NCBI GenBank assembly: GCA_918026815.1
Contig: CAKJVC010000209.1
Location: 16,570 to 80,569 of the forward strand
DNA from: Chalara sp. BL73
Taxonomy: Eukaryota > Ascomycota > Leotiomycetes > Helotiales
Direction: 5' to 3'
DNA length: 64,000 nucleotides
The position numbers were made by a program, and so were the translations under genes. Under the pieces are notes generated by a model. It was not told where the DNA came from, ran no database searches, and saw nothing but the letters and a program-made list of their open reading frames with translations. Of this stretch, positions 1 through 10,599 are shown in pieces. The first letter of the stretch is position 1. Each line of letters begins with the position of its first letter.

Positions 1-1703
1 CTACCCCGTCCGTTCTTGGTCACTATCCTGTAGATGAGTCCATCATCAGTCGGAACTGGAGAATTGAGTTTCCATTTATGACAATCCAGACTCCGTCGAT
101 TATGTGCTTACTCGGACAGGATCCTAAACTGGCGGCTCGAATGGCTGCCGCGGAGAGAACTAAGTTGACCATGCTGACTCAGCCGGATAATTCTGTATAC
201 TGTAATTTCCAGTACCAGAACGCACTGAGGTGAGAATCTCTCAAGTCGATCTCGAGAAAGGACTCACACCGGATCTTAGCGCATTTAGATTCTTTTACGA
301 CAAGATACAACATTGGTACCCCATCTTGCACACGGAATTCTTGGATCTTTATCTTGAAAAGACTGTTGGTACCTTTACTTCTTGCCCAGACTCTTGTCTT
401 GTCCTTCTTGTAGCTGCCATCGGTTCGGTGTGCCAATATTCATCTCTTTCAACAACTTATGCAACGCAACCTGATGCCGACTATATTGGGAAAGCTCTTA
501 CAATGCTGCCAAATGTCCATTTCGAGTTTAGCTTGAGGAGTGTTCAATGCCTTATTCTTCTGAGCATATACTATAACTGTATTGGAAAGCCATGCCAAGC
601 ACACGACTATATATTGATGGCTTCTTGCAAGACACAAGCACTATTCAAATGGTGCGTTCGTTCCTTGTCCCTACTCATAAACCTGGTTGATCAATATCGA
701 GCAGCCACCTTTATGCGCATAGCAACGCTGATATGGAGCTTCTAAGAAGAATGTTTTGGTCTATACTTCTAATTGAAACGTTAAGTTATTTTTCCGCTCA
801 CCAAATCACCAGTATTCTGACGAATTGCTCTTTAGTGAGCTAGGCTATCATCTTGATATGCCTGAGAGTAATATCTGGAAATTTGACGACCGCATTCTTC
901 TCCCTGGTATCCATGACTCTTGGGAGCCTTTTCAAGAGAGTAAGCGATGCTTGATTGATCAAAGTCGGCTCTCGAACACATCCTCACTCACTCCAAACGA
1001 TACGAAAGCCTACTTCCTGGCAGCGATTTCGATGTGCCGTATGATGCGGCGCTGTTTTGCGTCTGTGATGTTATTTAACAATAAGGAGATATACGCTCCA
1101 ATCATTGCTGCTGAACTTTTGCATCAACTGGAGAACTGGTACGACCACCTACCCACGGGCCTCAGGTTTCACCGTCAAACTTCTCTCCTTATTACGTCGG
1201 ATGTGGCTATTAGCCATGCTAGCCACCAGTCAGGTTCTAGCCAAGCTGCTGTTAAATCCTTTCTGCAGATGCAATTTTATCAGTGTCTGATATCCACATA
1301 CTGGCCTGCAGTATACAGCGTCATGCATCTAGATGTCGCGAACGTGGCGACACTGTCTGACTGCGCACGCTTCTTCGATGCATACGTTGGCCTCGTTTCG
1401 AACATAGTTACGGCAATTCAATGTTGCCTACATACCCCTTGGAATTTTTATGCAAGGTTAGAATTAAATTACACCCCTTATCATGCTCTTTGGCATTTAA
1501 CCAGACATAGTCTTTTTATAACGACCATGGCTGCCCACAAAGGTGCACATGCACAATGCCTACAGAATACGATTTCGCCTAAGGTGATGCTTTGTTTTAA
1601 AATTGCAACCGAGATCTTCGAAAACAGCGAGGCGGTGGGAATCAGCCCTTCATTGGCGATGATAGGAGCAATACTATCAGAGCAGATCAAGACCAAGCCC
1701 TGA
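1..1703 (+). CDS. Fungal-specific transcription factor, C-terminal part (5' end outside window)
   Basis: Exons 3-229, 289-651, about 705-779 and 836-1703 (bases 1-2 belong to a codon begun upstream). Splice sites are GTGAGA..TTTAG, GTGCGT..(GAG)CAG and GTTAAG..TTTAG, and all junctions keep one frame; from base 3 the exons sum to 511 codons including the TGA stop. The product carries the middle-homology region of Zn2Cys6 regulators (Fungal_trans): WYPILH near the start, then LLRRMFWSILLIE and LDMPESNIWKFDDRILLP. No DNA-binding Cys cluster is visible, so it should lie left of the window. It is convergent with a sugar transporter that itself diverges from a GH32 gene, which suggests a pathway regulator of the InuR/AmyR kind; this is inference. 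The acceptor at 701 or 704 is ambiguous because both keep the frame. Confidence 0.85.
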
Positions 1704-2180
1704 AGTGCAAGTTGTGGTCACTTACTCCTGCGCTGAGGTGATAATTGGTCTCATCCTGCAGGTAATATGTGCAATATAAGCAAAGGACTTCAGAGGTAAT
1801 AAAGCTTATCAAACAATTCAGTTACCCGCACAACTCAATCCCTTCTTCGGGCATGGCGTGTTCGGCATCACCGACCATCTAGTCATCCAGGGAAAATTGA
1901 CAATGAGCAAGCTACGTAAAAATCGCGCAATCATTGCCTTTGAAGTCAGTATGTGTCCTAGAGGACGTTTTCTGTTCCTTTCCACAATAATGGATGACTA
2001 GATCAGGATTCTCGACGAGGAAAGCAAAATCATCGTATTCTGTCTACTTGTAATCCTACGTACAAAGATCACAAATCCAAGCCTCTCTCCAATACTGCCT
2101 TCCGTCCCGCACGCCTTGGTGGTTGTCCCCCGCTACCCAGAAGAACATTAACGAGTATCGTCTCCATACGATTACCTTGC
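1704..2180. other. Convergent 3' intergenic region
   Basis: About 480 bp between the stop codons of the regulator (+) and the transporter (-). It holds presumably the 3' UTRs of both. I see no further gene, repeat or structured element. Confidence 0.6.
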
Positions 2181-4100
2181 CTACGCTTCAACAGCTGTTT
2201 TATGCTGCTCTGGCCCAGGGCCTTTCCCTTCCCTGATTTCCATAAACGTGACAGATGGAACCCACCCAACACTCTGTCTCGCATCACTGACTTCAGCATA
2301 CAATTCATCCACTTGTTCCAACGTAAGGCCTTTCGTTTCATAAATCATGAAATAGACAAATGCAATACAGATGAAGCAACAACCACCCCAAATGAAGAAG
2401 ATTTTAGACTGCAGGTTGGCGTTGCCAGGCCCATAATTTACCAGATATGGTGTCGCGTACGCGATAGCCCAATTCAGAAGCCAGTTCGTGGCTGTCGTCA
2501 TTGAAAGAGATTTGGCCCGAACCTTCAAGGGGAAGATCTCGCCTGTAACAACCCTATAGAGTAGCGTTAGATGACTCCTGTGTAATGGCAAGGACTGGTA
2601 GGGAAAGGAATACCTACCAAGCAATGGGGCCCCATGATGATGCAAAGAAGAAAATATAAAAGCAGATGAACGCGATCGCAGCTTTTTGCGCCCGAGCATT
2701 GTGAACAATGATGTTTCCGGCCGCGTCTTGCCCAGTAGTCGTAGTTCCCAGAATCGCGACGATGAACTGAGAGGTGCACATCCCTACAGCCCCCCAAAGA
2801 AGAACAGGCCGTCGACCCCATTTTTCAATAGCATAAAGGCCGGGAAAAGTGGAGGCTGTATTTACACAATTGGTTATCAAACTGATAATAAACGAGTTAG
2901 TAAGCCCAGAATTCTTGAAGAATTGGGTCCCATACTATTAAAGAAATTAGTGTTGCAAGTTCCTAACAGAGAGACTGCATCAGGAGGAGTGAAGTACTTT
3001 AATAGGCTCGTCTAGAGGTATTTATGAGAGCGAAGGCTCGTAATACTTTCAAAACGAGATATTAAACCAGAGGAGTTATTAACCGGAGAGAACTCACATA
3101 GAAGATGAAATTGATGCCAGTCAATTGCTGCAAGGCTTGAAGCGCACAGCCAGTAAGCAGGCGCTTGAGGAGATTGCCTTTAAAACAGTCGAGGTAGCTT
3201 GCTTCCCCAAGACTCAACTCATAGTCATGATTCGCTTGGATCTCAGCAAGCTCTTCAATGATAGCTGGGTCACTCTCTGGAAGCCGCCTGATCTTAGCGA
3301 GAGCTTTGGTAGCGGCTTGAAGGTTACTCTTCTTTATCATGTAACGAGGCGTATCTGGAAGGAGCATCATTCCACCTACTAGCACAATGGACCATGCGAA
3401 TTGTACAGCAATTGGGATGCGGTATGCACCCGTATTGTCATGATTCTGAGTGGCGTTATTGACGATTGAAGCTAATAAAAGGCCAATGGTAATAGCTAAT
3501 TGATATGAGCCTACAATTACGCCGCGGATCCACTTTGGAGCCATCTCTGATTGATACAGCGGAACTGCGGTTAACGTATTAGAATATTTGATGCAATAAT
3601 GGTCGATCTCTAAACTTACTCAGCGCAGAGATCAAGCCGACTCCAAAACCCGCAAAGAAGCGGCCACTTACGAACATAGGAATTTCGGTGGCTGCTGTTT
3701 GCAAGATGACTCCGAGATTGAATACAAACGCCGTTGACACGATCAGGCCCAGACGGCGACCAATGATATCCGCCATCGGTGCTGCAGCAAGGGCTCCGAA
3801 AAATGTCCCGGCTGAAAGTATGGACACGATAGTGGCAGACTGCGAAGCCGAGACGTTACGGTGTCCAGCACTGTCTATGTATCCGGTAGAGAACTCTTTC
3901 TGCCAGTAAGGCATTGCTAGAATACCCCCAATGGTTCCAGTATCATATCTATAAGGTAACTCGTATTAGACTATCGACGAATAGTCACAGGTTGCTACCT
4001 ACCCAAATAGAACCCCTCCAAAGGCTACAAATAAGCCTATCATAATAGCAGGCCATGACTTTCCTGGAGTCCCCTCTGGTTTCTTGAGCATTAGGCCCAT
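2181..4100 (-). CDS. MFS sugar transporter, hexose/lactose-permease type
   Basis: Five exons on the minus strand: 4100-4003, 3948-3620, 3564-3098, 2934-2618 and 2553-2181. Introns of 54, 55, 163 and 64 nt all begin GTAGGT, GTAAGT or GTGAGT and end TATAG, GCAG, AATAG or TATAG. The exons total 1584 nt, exactly 528 codons, so the protein is 527 aa, the usual length of fungal hexose transporters. It shows the sugar-porter signatures: GYDTGTIGGI after the first membrane segment, IIGRRLG in the loop 2-3 region, LPDTPRYM, QQLTGINFIFYYGTQFF, GRRPVLLWGA and the C-terminal YETKGLTLEQVDELY. It should import a mono- or disaccharide across the plasma membrane. It is divergent from the secreted GH32 enzyme, so the likely substrate is sucrose or fructose released from fructan; specificity cannot be read from the sequence. 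Confidence 0.95.
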
Positions 4101-5374
4101 GCTGGATAGATGAAAAGAATATTCGCTATAATAGGATGGAAGGAGTCTTGTTAACGGTCTTAGGCGATTCTTACCTGTGCTTGCAGCTATTTATCCATTG
4201 ATGTGGAAATCCAAGTGCCTTTATATTAGAAAGCCAGGTTATGAGATCCTAGAATCAGCTTAGGACGAGATTTGCCATCTGAGAGCGACTCATGCTCCCA
4301 GATGGGGTTTTTTTCGGTCCAATTCTGCCACTATATTTGGAGGAGCGCTATCTGCGGAGTCGGGCATCAATACCAAAGAGGAAGGTATCAAAAACGTTTA
4401 TTTGTCTTGAGTGAGAGAAACGTATTCTAAGCCTCAGAGAAGTCTGTATGGCGCACAGCTGTCCAACTACTTAAGTTGAATTAGATTGAAGGTTAAATCG
4501 CCACTAGTCGTTCCCATGGAGCCCGTATGGTGGAGAGCGGGGTAGTCTAGGGCTCCTCCTTTCCCGCCTCGCGTATCGTTCCGATATCCGCGATGCAAAA
4601 TAGGAGCTGCTATTGGTCGAGCCATCTGCCGCATAACTTGCTACAAAGTGCTATATCGCGGTGGGTGAAAAAACAGTTGTCTCGCTTATCGTTGTAGGCT
4701 TTCCGACTCCCGCTAACGCCGGACATTAGCACATGCGAGGTTGATACCTTATTAAATTATACGGAATATTCTCCAATACGGAGAGATTTGTCAAATTTTT
4801 TATTAACGAAAAGGCGCTTTTGTATCGATTCTAGTATTTTTCATCTTATTTTTCCGAATTTTTTGAGGGGTCGTTGCGGGGCACCCGCTATTAGAATCTC
4901 TCTGTGGGTGGTACTAACTGCTCTCCCCTTGAGCTACACTCACTATACCCAGTTATGTGGGAAGCAGAAGTGGAAGGTCTTCGAGTTCGCTAAGACTGCT
5001 TGACTAAGGTCGGCCCACACGGTCTATCACTCTCGATCCGGGAACTAGGATTCATTGCCTGTCCGAGAACTCCATCCTGGAGACCCCAGGTTGCGGGGTC
5101 ATAGACTAGCTAGGTTCTCTCCCTAATTGACATTCCTTGACAGTATCTTTAGCGAACCAAAAGCTGCAGAGATCTGTTCAACTCACTCATTGTATCTAAT
5201 TCTCATTTGTAGGATCAATGACAAAAACAATGACAAAAACAACGACAAAGTGGCCAAGGCAGTCTAGAGGTAAGTGTTCAATCGGTCCATAAAAAGATCA
5301 CCGTTCCCTCTGCTGCCATTCCATGCTCAACTCCAACTCTCATCTTCTCTGGAGCTGTAATTTATGTAACGGCA
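4101..5374. promoter_or_regulatory. Divergent promoter region between transporter and GH32 gene
   Basis: This 1.27-kb gene-free interval must contain both promoters. CreA-type sites (SYGGRG) are seen as GCGGGG at 4537-4542, 4876-4881 and 5093-5098, and CTGGGG on the minus strand at 5084-5089. CCG/CGG triplets suitable for Zn2Cys6 factors are scattered (for example around 4580-4595 and 4720). A 12-bp unit containing ATGACAAAAAC is repeated about 2.5 times at 5217-5248. A GTAAGT at 5271 may be a 5' UTR intron donor for the GH32 gene, but no acceptor was fixed. Carbon catabolite repression of both genes is the expected regulation; this is inference from motif density. Confidence 0.55.
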
Positions 5375-7447
5375 ATGATGAAGAGCTCCCCACTCCAAGG
5401 TAGTCTTATCAAGACAATCCTTTCCTTTGCAGTACTCCAAACACCTATTCTCGGCAAAGCAATTCCTCGAACAGAGAGCTGCGACACCAGTCACTATCCT
5501 GGCCCAATCAACCCAAGTTTCGAAACGGGGAGTCTCGATGGATGGAAAGTCATCAGTGGAAATGCTTTTGGCAACGCTTCTGTTAGCTCTGAAACTTCCT
5601 ACTGGGGAGGACCATTCAACCAAGCCGGTAAAAGTTTCTTATGGGGCTTTGCACAGGCGGGAGATCCTGCGGTTGGGCAGCTACACTCAAGTACCTTCAA
5701 AGCAAGCTCCGTGATGAGCTTCTTAGTCGGTGGCGGTTGGGATCCTGTTAATCTCTACATAGGCTTAGTCAGAGACAGCGACGGCAAGATCCTGCTTAGC
5801 CAAACTGGGACGAACGATGAAGCCATGATTCGGGTTGTCTGGGATACTAGTCTCTATGCTGGCGAGGAAGTTCATATCATTGTCTATGACAATAGTACTT
5901 CCATATCCTGGGGCCATATCAACTTGGACGACGTCAGGACAGGGTGCGATGCTCTCGGCGATAATGACCTTCATTTCAACATCCTCGGCCAGGCAAATCA
6001 ACCCTTGCCAAATACCAGCACAATTTCATCCGCAGAGCTATACGCCATTGATCCTATTCGGCCACAATTCCACTACACTCCTTATCAGGGCTGGATCAAT
6101 GATCCTGCCGGGCTCATTGAATGGAATGGGCGACATCAACTCTTCAGTCAATTCAATCCGGCTGCGCCGCTGTGGGGTCCTATGCACTGGGCCCATGCGG
6201 ATAGTTTGGATGCTGTACACTGGCGCGAGCTACCAGTGGCGCTTCAACCATCTCGCGTTACCGATCCTCGTGATAACTCTGGTCGTTTTACTGGCGGTGC
6301 AGTCATAGACAAGGTCACTGGAGCGCTACATCTTCACTTTACAGATTTCACGGACCTAGCTTTTCATCCGGGCGCTGTTGCAGAAGTTGTAGCATCCTCA
6401 AAAAGCATGGATGGGATAAACTTCGCCTATTATTCTGGAAACCCAGTCATTTCTGGGCCTCCTTCCAGTTCTTCAAATGGATTCCGTGATCCCAAACTCT
6501 TCTGGGATCCCACGGATAACACCTGGAAGATGGTGATAGGATCGGGTGATGGAACCAAAGGGAAAGTGCAACTCTACGTCTCTAATGACCCAGAATTGCT
6601 TTTGTGGGAGTACGTTGGCGTCTTAATCGAAGGAGATGGTAGCACTGGCAGCATGTGGGAATGCCCGAACTTCTTCCCTCTGGGTGACAAATGGGTATTG
6701 TTTTATGGTGGTAATGCCCTTGGCTACTACGAAGTTGGCACTTACAATGGATCTACTTTTGTTTCAGAAAAAGTCGGTCTTCTAGACGCTGGTCCTGATA
6801 GCTATGCAATGCAATGGTACCTTGACTCCAGAGGTCGCAATCTGGCAATTACCTGGATGGGAAATTGGCCGACCTCGAAGTGGCCTAGCCGCATCAACGG
6901 CTGGGCAGGCTCACAATCAGTTACTCGCGAGCTTTTCCTCCGGGAAGACGGAGGATTAGGAAGCAAGCCAATACCAGAAGTTGCGAATCTAGCGGCTGGC
7001 CCTGTCAAAGACTTAGGGCAGAGGAACGTCAGCGGGACGATTAACGTAGGATCCACGAACAGCGCCCGACTCCAACTAGCGGCCGACCTAAAAGCTTCCG
7101 ATGCACCATCTTTCACGATCTTCCTATATTCCTCAAGCGCGGAAGCTGTTGTTCTGACCCACATCTTTGCGAGCAAAACCCTAACTTTAGATACTACGAG
7201 AGCCGGATATGGGCAATCTGGAAAGTGGAGCGCTATAATTTCAACTTCGGAAAATAATATTCTCAATCTTGATATTCTGATCGATCGTTCGAGTGTAGAG
7301 ATTTTTGTAGGAGATGGCACTTCGATAACGGCAACTATCTTCCCGCGCTACCAGGAGTCTACGGATATTAAGATTGAAGCGCTCGGAGGAGAAGTTGTTT
7401 TTAATAACATCACCTTGACGCCCCTCGGATCTACTTGGAAATCTTAA
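5375..7447 (+). CDS. Secreted GH32 beta-fructosidase (exo-inulinase/levanase/invertase type)
   Basis: Intronless, 690 aa. The first of two adjacent ATGs is chosen. The N-terminus has a hydrophobic signal segment (residues about 11-26) with a likely cut near GKA, so the enzyme is secreted. The catalytic five-blade propeller starts near residue 225. The nucleophile is in WINDPAG (D243), the transition-state stabiliser in FRDP (D372) and the acid/base in WECP (E429). The C-terminal beta-sandwich covers roughly residues 535-690. Between signal peptide and propeller is an extra module (about residues 38-195, opening NPSFETGSLDGW) that classic yeast invertases lack; it looks beta-rich and may bind carbohydrate. 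The enzyme would release fructose from sucrose or fructans. The gene is divergent from a sugar transporter. No frameshift or RIP stop is seen, so the gene looks functional. Confidence 0.95.
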   Translation: MMKSSPLQGSLIKTILSFAVLQTPILGKAIPRTESCDTSHYPGPINPSFETGSLDGWKVISGNAFGNASVSSETSYWGGPFNQAGKSFLWGFAQAGDPAVGQLHSSTFKASSVMSFLVGGGWDPVNLYIGLVRDSDGKILLSQTGTNDEAMIRVVWDTSLYAGEEVHIIVYDNSTSISWGHINLDDVRTGCDALGDNDLHFNILGQANQPLPNTSTISSAELYAIDPIRPQFHYTPYQGWINDPAGLIEWNGRHQLFSQFNPAAPLWGPMHWAHADSLDAVHWRELPVALQPSRVTDPRDNSGRFTGGAVIDKVTGALHLHFTDFTDLAFHPGAVAEVVASSKSMDGINFAYYSGNPVISGPPSSSSNGFRDPKLFWDPTDNTWKMVIGSGDGTKGKVQLYVSNDPELLLWEYVGVLIEGDGSTGSMWECPNFFPLGDKWVLFYGGNALGYYEVGTYNGSTFVSEKVGLLDAGPDSYAMQWYLDSRGRNLAITWMGNWPTSKWPSRINGWAGSQSVTRELFLREDGGLGSKPIPEVANLAAGPVKDLGQRNVSGTINVGSTNSARLQLAADLKASDAPSFTIFLYSSSAEAVVLTHIFASKTLTLDTTRAGYGQSGKWSAIISTSENNILNLDILIDRSSVEIFVGDGTSITATIFPRYQESTDIKIEALGGEVVFNNITLTPLGSTWKS

Positions 7448-7679
7448 CTAGATTGATTTACTCACAACCGCAGATCAAGGATGACAGAAATGATATTGCT
7501 ATTTTGGACTTTTCTCGTGGTAAAGCAGGATGGATGACTACAAGTGAAGGGAGCTGTGGATCATTGAACTTCCCAAGTTAGATTATAGTGATATCGTAGT
7601 TTAACAGCCCTGAGTTTTGCTTGGTTTTGCAGCCATGCTTTCGAGATATTCTCGTGAGCAACATAAAGAATAAGCAAGC

Positions 7680-7800
7680 TGTGGGTTCACTCTAATACGG
7701 GGCACCACCACGTCCTGACGTGAGTGCCTATTGTATTCTTGAGTGATTCGATTGATTCAGTGTTAAGTTCTAACTATGGTGAAACTAAGAGTATATATAA
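7680..7800 (+). repeat. Dispersed repeat A (LTR-like), copy 1
   Basis: Starts TGTGGGTTCACTC and runs to GAGTATATATAAC. It is nearly identical to 50532-50660 (about 120 bp with a handful of changes). The TG start, the TATA-like string and its recurrence next to other TE debris suggest part of an LTR. No full element or target duplication is seen. A related stretch resumes at about 7992-8028 (ATCACGTGACC..TTAATTGTAC), also present near 50704-50731. Copy 1 is therefore split by the repeat-B-like segment at 7803-7990. Confidence 0.7.
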
Positions 7801-7802
7801 CT

Positions 7803-7990
7803 GTTGGTTCCGTAGGATACCTATCACGTAGCAAAAGGCGTAGTAGCTATTGACTACGCTCTTGCTGGTGTGATTATGGTTCCTTGATTGATTGTTCTAC
7901 TAAGATTCTACTCTACGGCTATGGAAGTGTGCGGGAATGCCCCGCATGTCACGTGCCGACATGGATGGTATACCGACAATAACCCCACTC
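7803..7990 (+). repeat. Repeat B fragment, related to the solo LTR at 22102-22375
   Basis: The stretch around 7815-7890 (GGATACCTATCACGTAGC..ACTACGCTCTTGCTGGTG) matches the first 80 bp of the solo LTR at 22102. It begins TGTTGG, and a CCAACA sits at about 8023-8028, as expected for LTR ends, but no matching 5-bp flanks are found. It may be a solo LTR embedded in repeat A, or a recombinant. Confidence 0.55.
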
Positions 7991-8143
7991 CGGATCACGT
8001 GACCTACTCTAGTTAATTGTACCAACACAAGCCTTTCTATCAGGGCATGGCAGCAAATGGTTAAACTAATTTTTTGGACTTGGGCCGCTTGCCTTGAGTC
8101 ACAGTTTTAATTAGCTCTATAAATTGTGTTTCCAACGTGTTAT

Positions 8144-8453
8144 TGTGGCGGGGAACATGCTGAAAAGCAAGAACGGCAACAGGATCTAGCACAAAACTTA
8201 TAGGCGCGGTAACGGTTGCTGTAGCATACTAGGGAGAACACCGGCGAGCCTAAGCTCTATATAATAGATAAACGTCAATAGCTTATAAAGGTGTAGAATA
8301 TAGAAGGGTGGAAAGGTGTGTTGTATTGATGATGATGTGCCTTCATACCGGAGGCGAAGGTTATATACAACTCATGCTCATCAGGTCACATGACTGACCA
8401 CTCATAGTATCACGTGACAGAGTGTCAAAGGAAAGAAAATCGTCCCCACCACA
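8144..8453 (-). repeat. Solo LTR, family C (minus orientation)
   Basis: On the minus strand it starts TGTGGTGGGG at 8453 and ends CCCCGCCACA at 8144. It matches the plus-strand copy at 14586-14936 along its inner part, including a string around 8200-8270 that spans TATATAATAGATAAACGTC. Flanks differ (GTTAT and CTAGT), so no target duplication is visible; the insertion is old, or a flank was lost. Confidence 0.75.
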
Positions 8454-8497
8454 CTAGTACTAGGGATCCCGGGTTGTGTACAACCCGTGCTAGACTG

Positions 8498-8622
8498 AAA
8501 GGCTTGCTTTATATGGGGGCAAGCCCCCAAACCCCCGAGCCTCGCTGCGCTCGAAATAAGGTACTTAAAAGTTTATAAGGGGGCAAGCCCCCAAACTTCG
8601 CTGCGCTCAGAGCCTGTAAGTA
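8498..8622. repeat. GC-rich hairpin module, two units
   Basis: Two units of the form GGGGGCAAGCCCCC followed by CTTCGCTGCGCTC, at about 8515-8552 and 8579-8610. GGGGGC..GCCCCC forms a perfect hairpin, and CGCTGCGC is a short imperfect palindrome. Related modules occur at 8997-9040, 9178-9204, 9374-9412 and 15870-15910, all in the same direction. Confidence 0.75.
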
Positions 8623-8631
8623 ATTCAAGAG

Positions 8632-8893
8632 CCTGTAGCATGCAAACCTGTAAATCTGTAGCATATAGACTTGTAGCACGTAAACTTGTAGCACGTAAAC
8701 CTGTAGCATGTAAACCTGTAGCATATAGACCTGTAGTATATAGACTTGTAGTATGTAAATCTGTAGCATGTAGACCTGTAGTATGTAGACTTGTAGCATA
8801 TACACCTGTAGTATACAGACTTATAGCACTTGTAGCATGTAAACCTGTAGCATGTAAACCTGTAGTATATAAGCCTGTAGTATATAAACTTGC
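8632..8893 (+). repeat. 15-bp minisatellite, about 17 units
   Basis: Tandem array of CTGTAGCATGTAAAC variants (C/T at position 1, CATG/TATA in the centre, AAAC/AGAC at the end). Because 15 is a multiple of three, it creates long artificial frames on both strands (repeating MLQVY-like or TGLHA-like peptides); these are not genes. One unit is longer (about 8647-8669) and one is shortened near 8820. Confidence 0.9.
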
Positions 8894-9440
8894 TAACACT
8901 TTTAGCTTTTTTATTTTGCTGCGTTTAGCTTTTGTAACTAACGCACCGAACAGTTTGTAAACGGCCTGTAAAAAAGCCTGTAAAAAAAGTCAATTTTGGG
9001 GGCTAAGCCCCCAAGCCCCCTTATTTCGCTGCGCTCAGCTTTTATTAGCAACGTACAGGCTTGTAAACGACCTGTACAAAAGTACAGTTATACGACTAAG
9101 CTATAAAATCGATCAAATTGAAGCAGTAAACTTTGTATGAAAGCCGTAAAAAGCCGTAGAATCAAATTTTACTATATGGGGGGGCGGTGCCCCCCTCAAC
9201 CCCCCTCACGTGACAGAACTTTCTCTCAGCCAATCATTTTGCCAAGAACGCTCAGGCTTTTTTTGAACCGTAAGTAGAGAAAAGCAAGCTTTTCAATAAA
9301 GGCGCTCGTTAGGTGTAACAATCGAAAATAGAAAGCTTGCTTTTTAATTTTATAAATTATCACGTATTTATATGGGGGCCAGCCCTCAAACCCTCAGATT
9401 TCGCTGCGCTTAAAAGACTTTACGGTTTGTATTCGGTCTG
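8894..9440. repeat. Hairpin-module region left of the Helitron
   Basis: Further GC-rich hairpin modules at 8997-9040, 9178-9204 and 9374-9412, embedded in degenerate copies of a motif with CTAACGCAC and GTAAACG-CCTGTA. A CACGTG lies at 9207-9212. No coding frame is supported. Confidence 0.6.
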
Positions 9441-10599
9441 TAACTACTTGAAAACTATTTTACAGGCTCGAAAACTAAGAAATATTACTATCTTTATTTA
9501 GTTTACTAGCTTTTTTCGCATATAACTTTGCCAGCTGGGCATAGCGCTTCGAGATTTTTTTGTAGTGCTTTGCAATTTAATATATACGTTTTGCACGAAA
9601 ACGACGAAAAACTCGAATTTGACTTGTAGTTTTAGCTTACGAATGAAAATTGTTAGTTACAAGCTATGAAAATGTATATACCAAGTATAAACTTACGAGC
9701 AACACGGCTACGAAGCACCGAAAATATATTAATAAAAGCAATATACCGAAAAAAACGAGCAGAAAAAGAACTTTTAACAGCTAAAAAAGCCATAAAAGCA
9801 ACAGAATTAGCAGCTGCAGCTGCATTTACGGCCGCGGCAACTGTAGCAGCTGTAGCTTAACTACTTACAAGTTCGTAACGTTAGTTATAAATCGAAAAAC
9901 AAAGAAAACAATTCGTAAACTTACGAAAACTGCACCGGATTTTTTTATTATTATAGTAGCAATTAGTACAACTACTTTCGAAATATTTATTTACTGTAAC
10001 ACAAACAGCTTAAACTTTAGCCGGCCGAGTGCGAATACAGTGTTTACAGCTTGTAGCTTTTTTTTTTTTAATTATATAACTTAATAACGCTTTTATATTT
10101 AAAAAGCGACTTGTATTAACAGACCGATTCGAGCGCAAAACGAAATTTCGAACAGTTAGTATAGCAGCCAAAACAATTATAACGGCAGTAAAGTAAGCCG
10201 AAAAAACAAGTTTCGGGTTTAATATAGTTAACAATAATAAAATCAATTTAAAAAACATTTGTAAACTTACTGTAGTTATCGGTTTTTTTATTTTTTTTTT
10301 TATTTTTATTTTTATATTTATTACTACTAAGCCGAACTTAAGTTAAAACAACAAAAATAACTTTTTTTTTTTTTTTTTTTTTTAAAAAATAGTAAAATAT
10401 AAACTTTGTAAAAACAAAAAGCATTGCGATAGTGTTATTAATTGATTTCAAGTAGTTGTAGTAGTAGTTATAGTAATAGTTGTAGTTGTTGTATAAAAAA
10501 AAGCTAAAAAATTGAAGTTATTTTAAAATAGTAAAGCTAAGCAAATAAGTTACAAACAGTTTTTGCTTTTTACAGTTACGAGTATTACAAGTTTTACAG
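9441..10599. other. AT-rich RIPped tract, probable Helitron 3' flank
   Basis: Low-GC sequence with long T and A runs (for example 10363-10382). A plus-strand frame at 9666-9860 reads as a Lys/Glu/Ala-rich peptide ending in an alanine tract; I do not recognise it. Nothing else is supported. Confidence 0.5.

Noticed and set aside
4855..4960. tRNA-like A box on the minus strand (TAGCTCAAGGGGAGAGCA)
   Set aside because: No acceptable B box, no closing acceptor stem and no anticodon arm; it could be a SINE relic but cannot be supported as a tRNA.
8632..8893. CRISPR-like array
   Set aside because: Units are contiguous without spacers and the genome is fungal.
8509..8960. Repetitive ORFs on both strands (repeating five-residue peptides)
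   Set aside because: Produced by the 15-bp minisatellite, whose unit is divisible by three.
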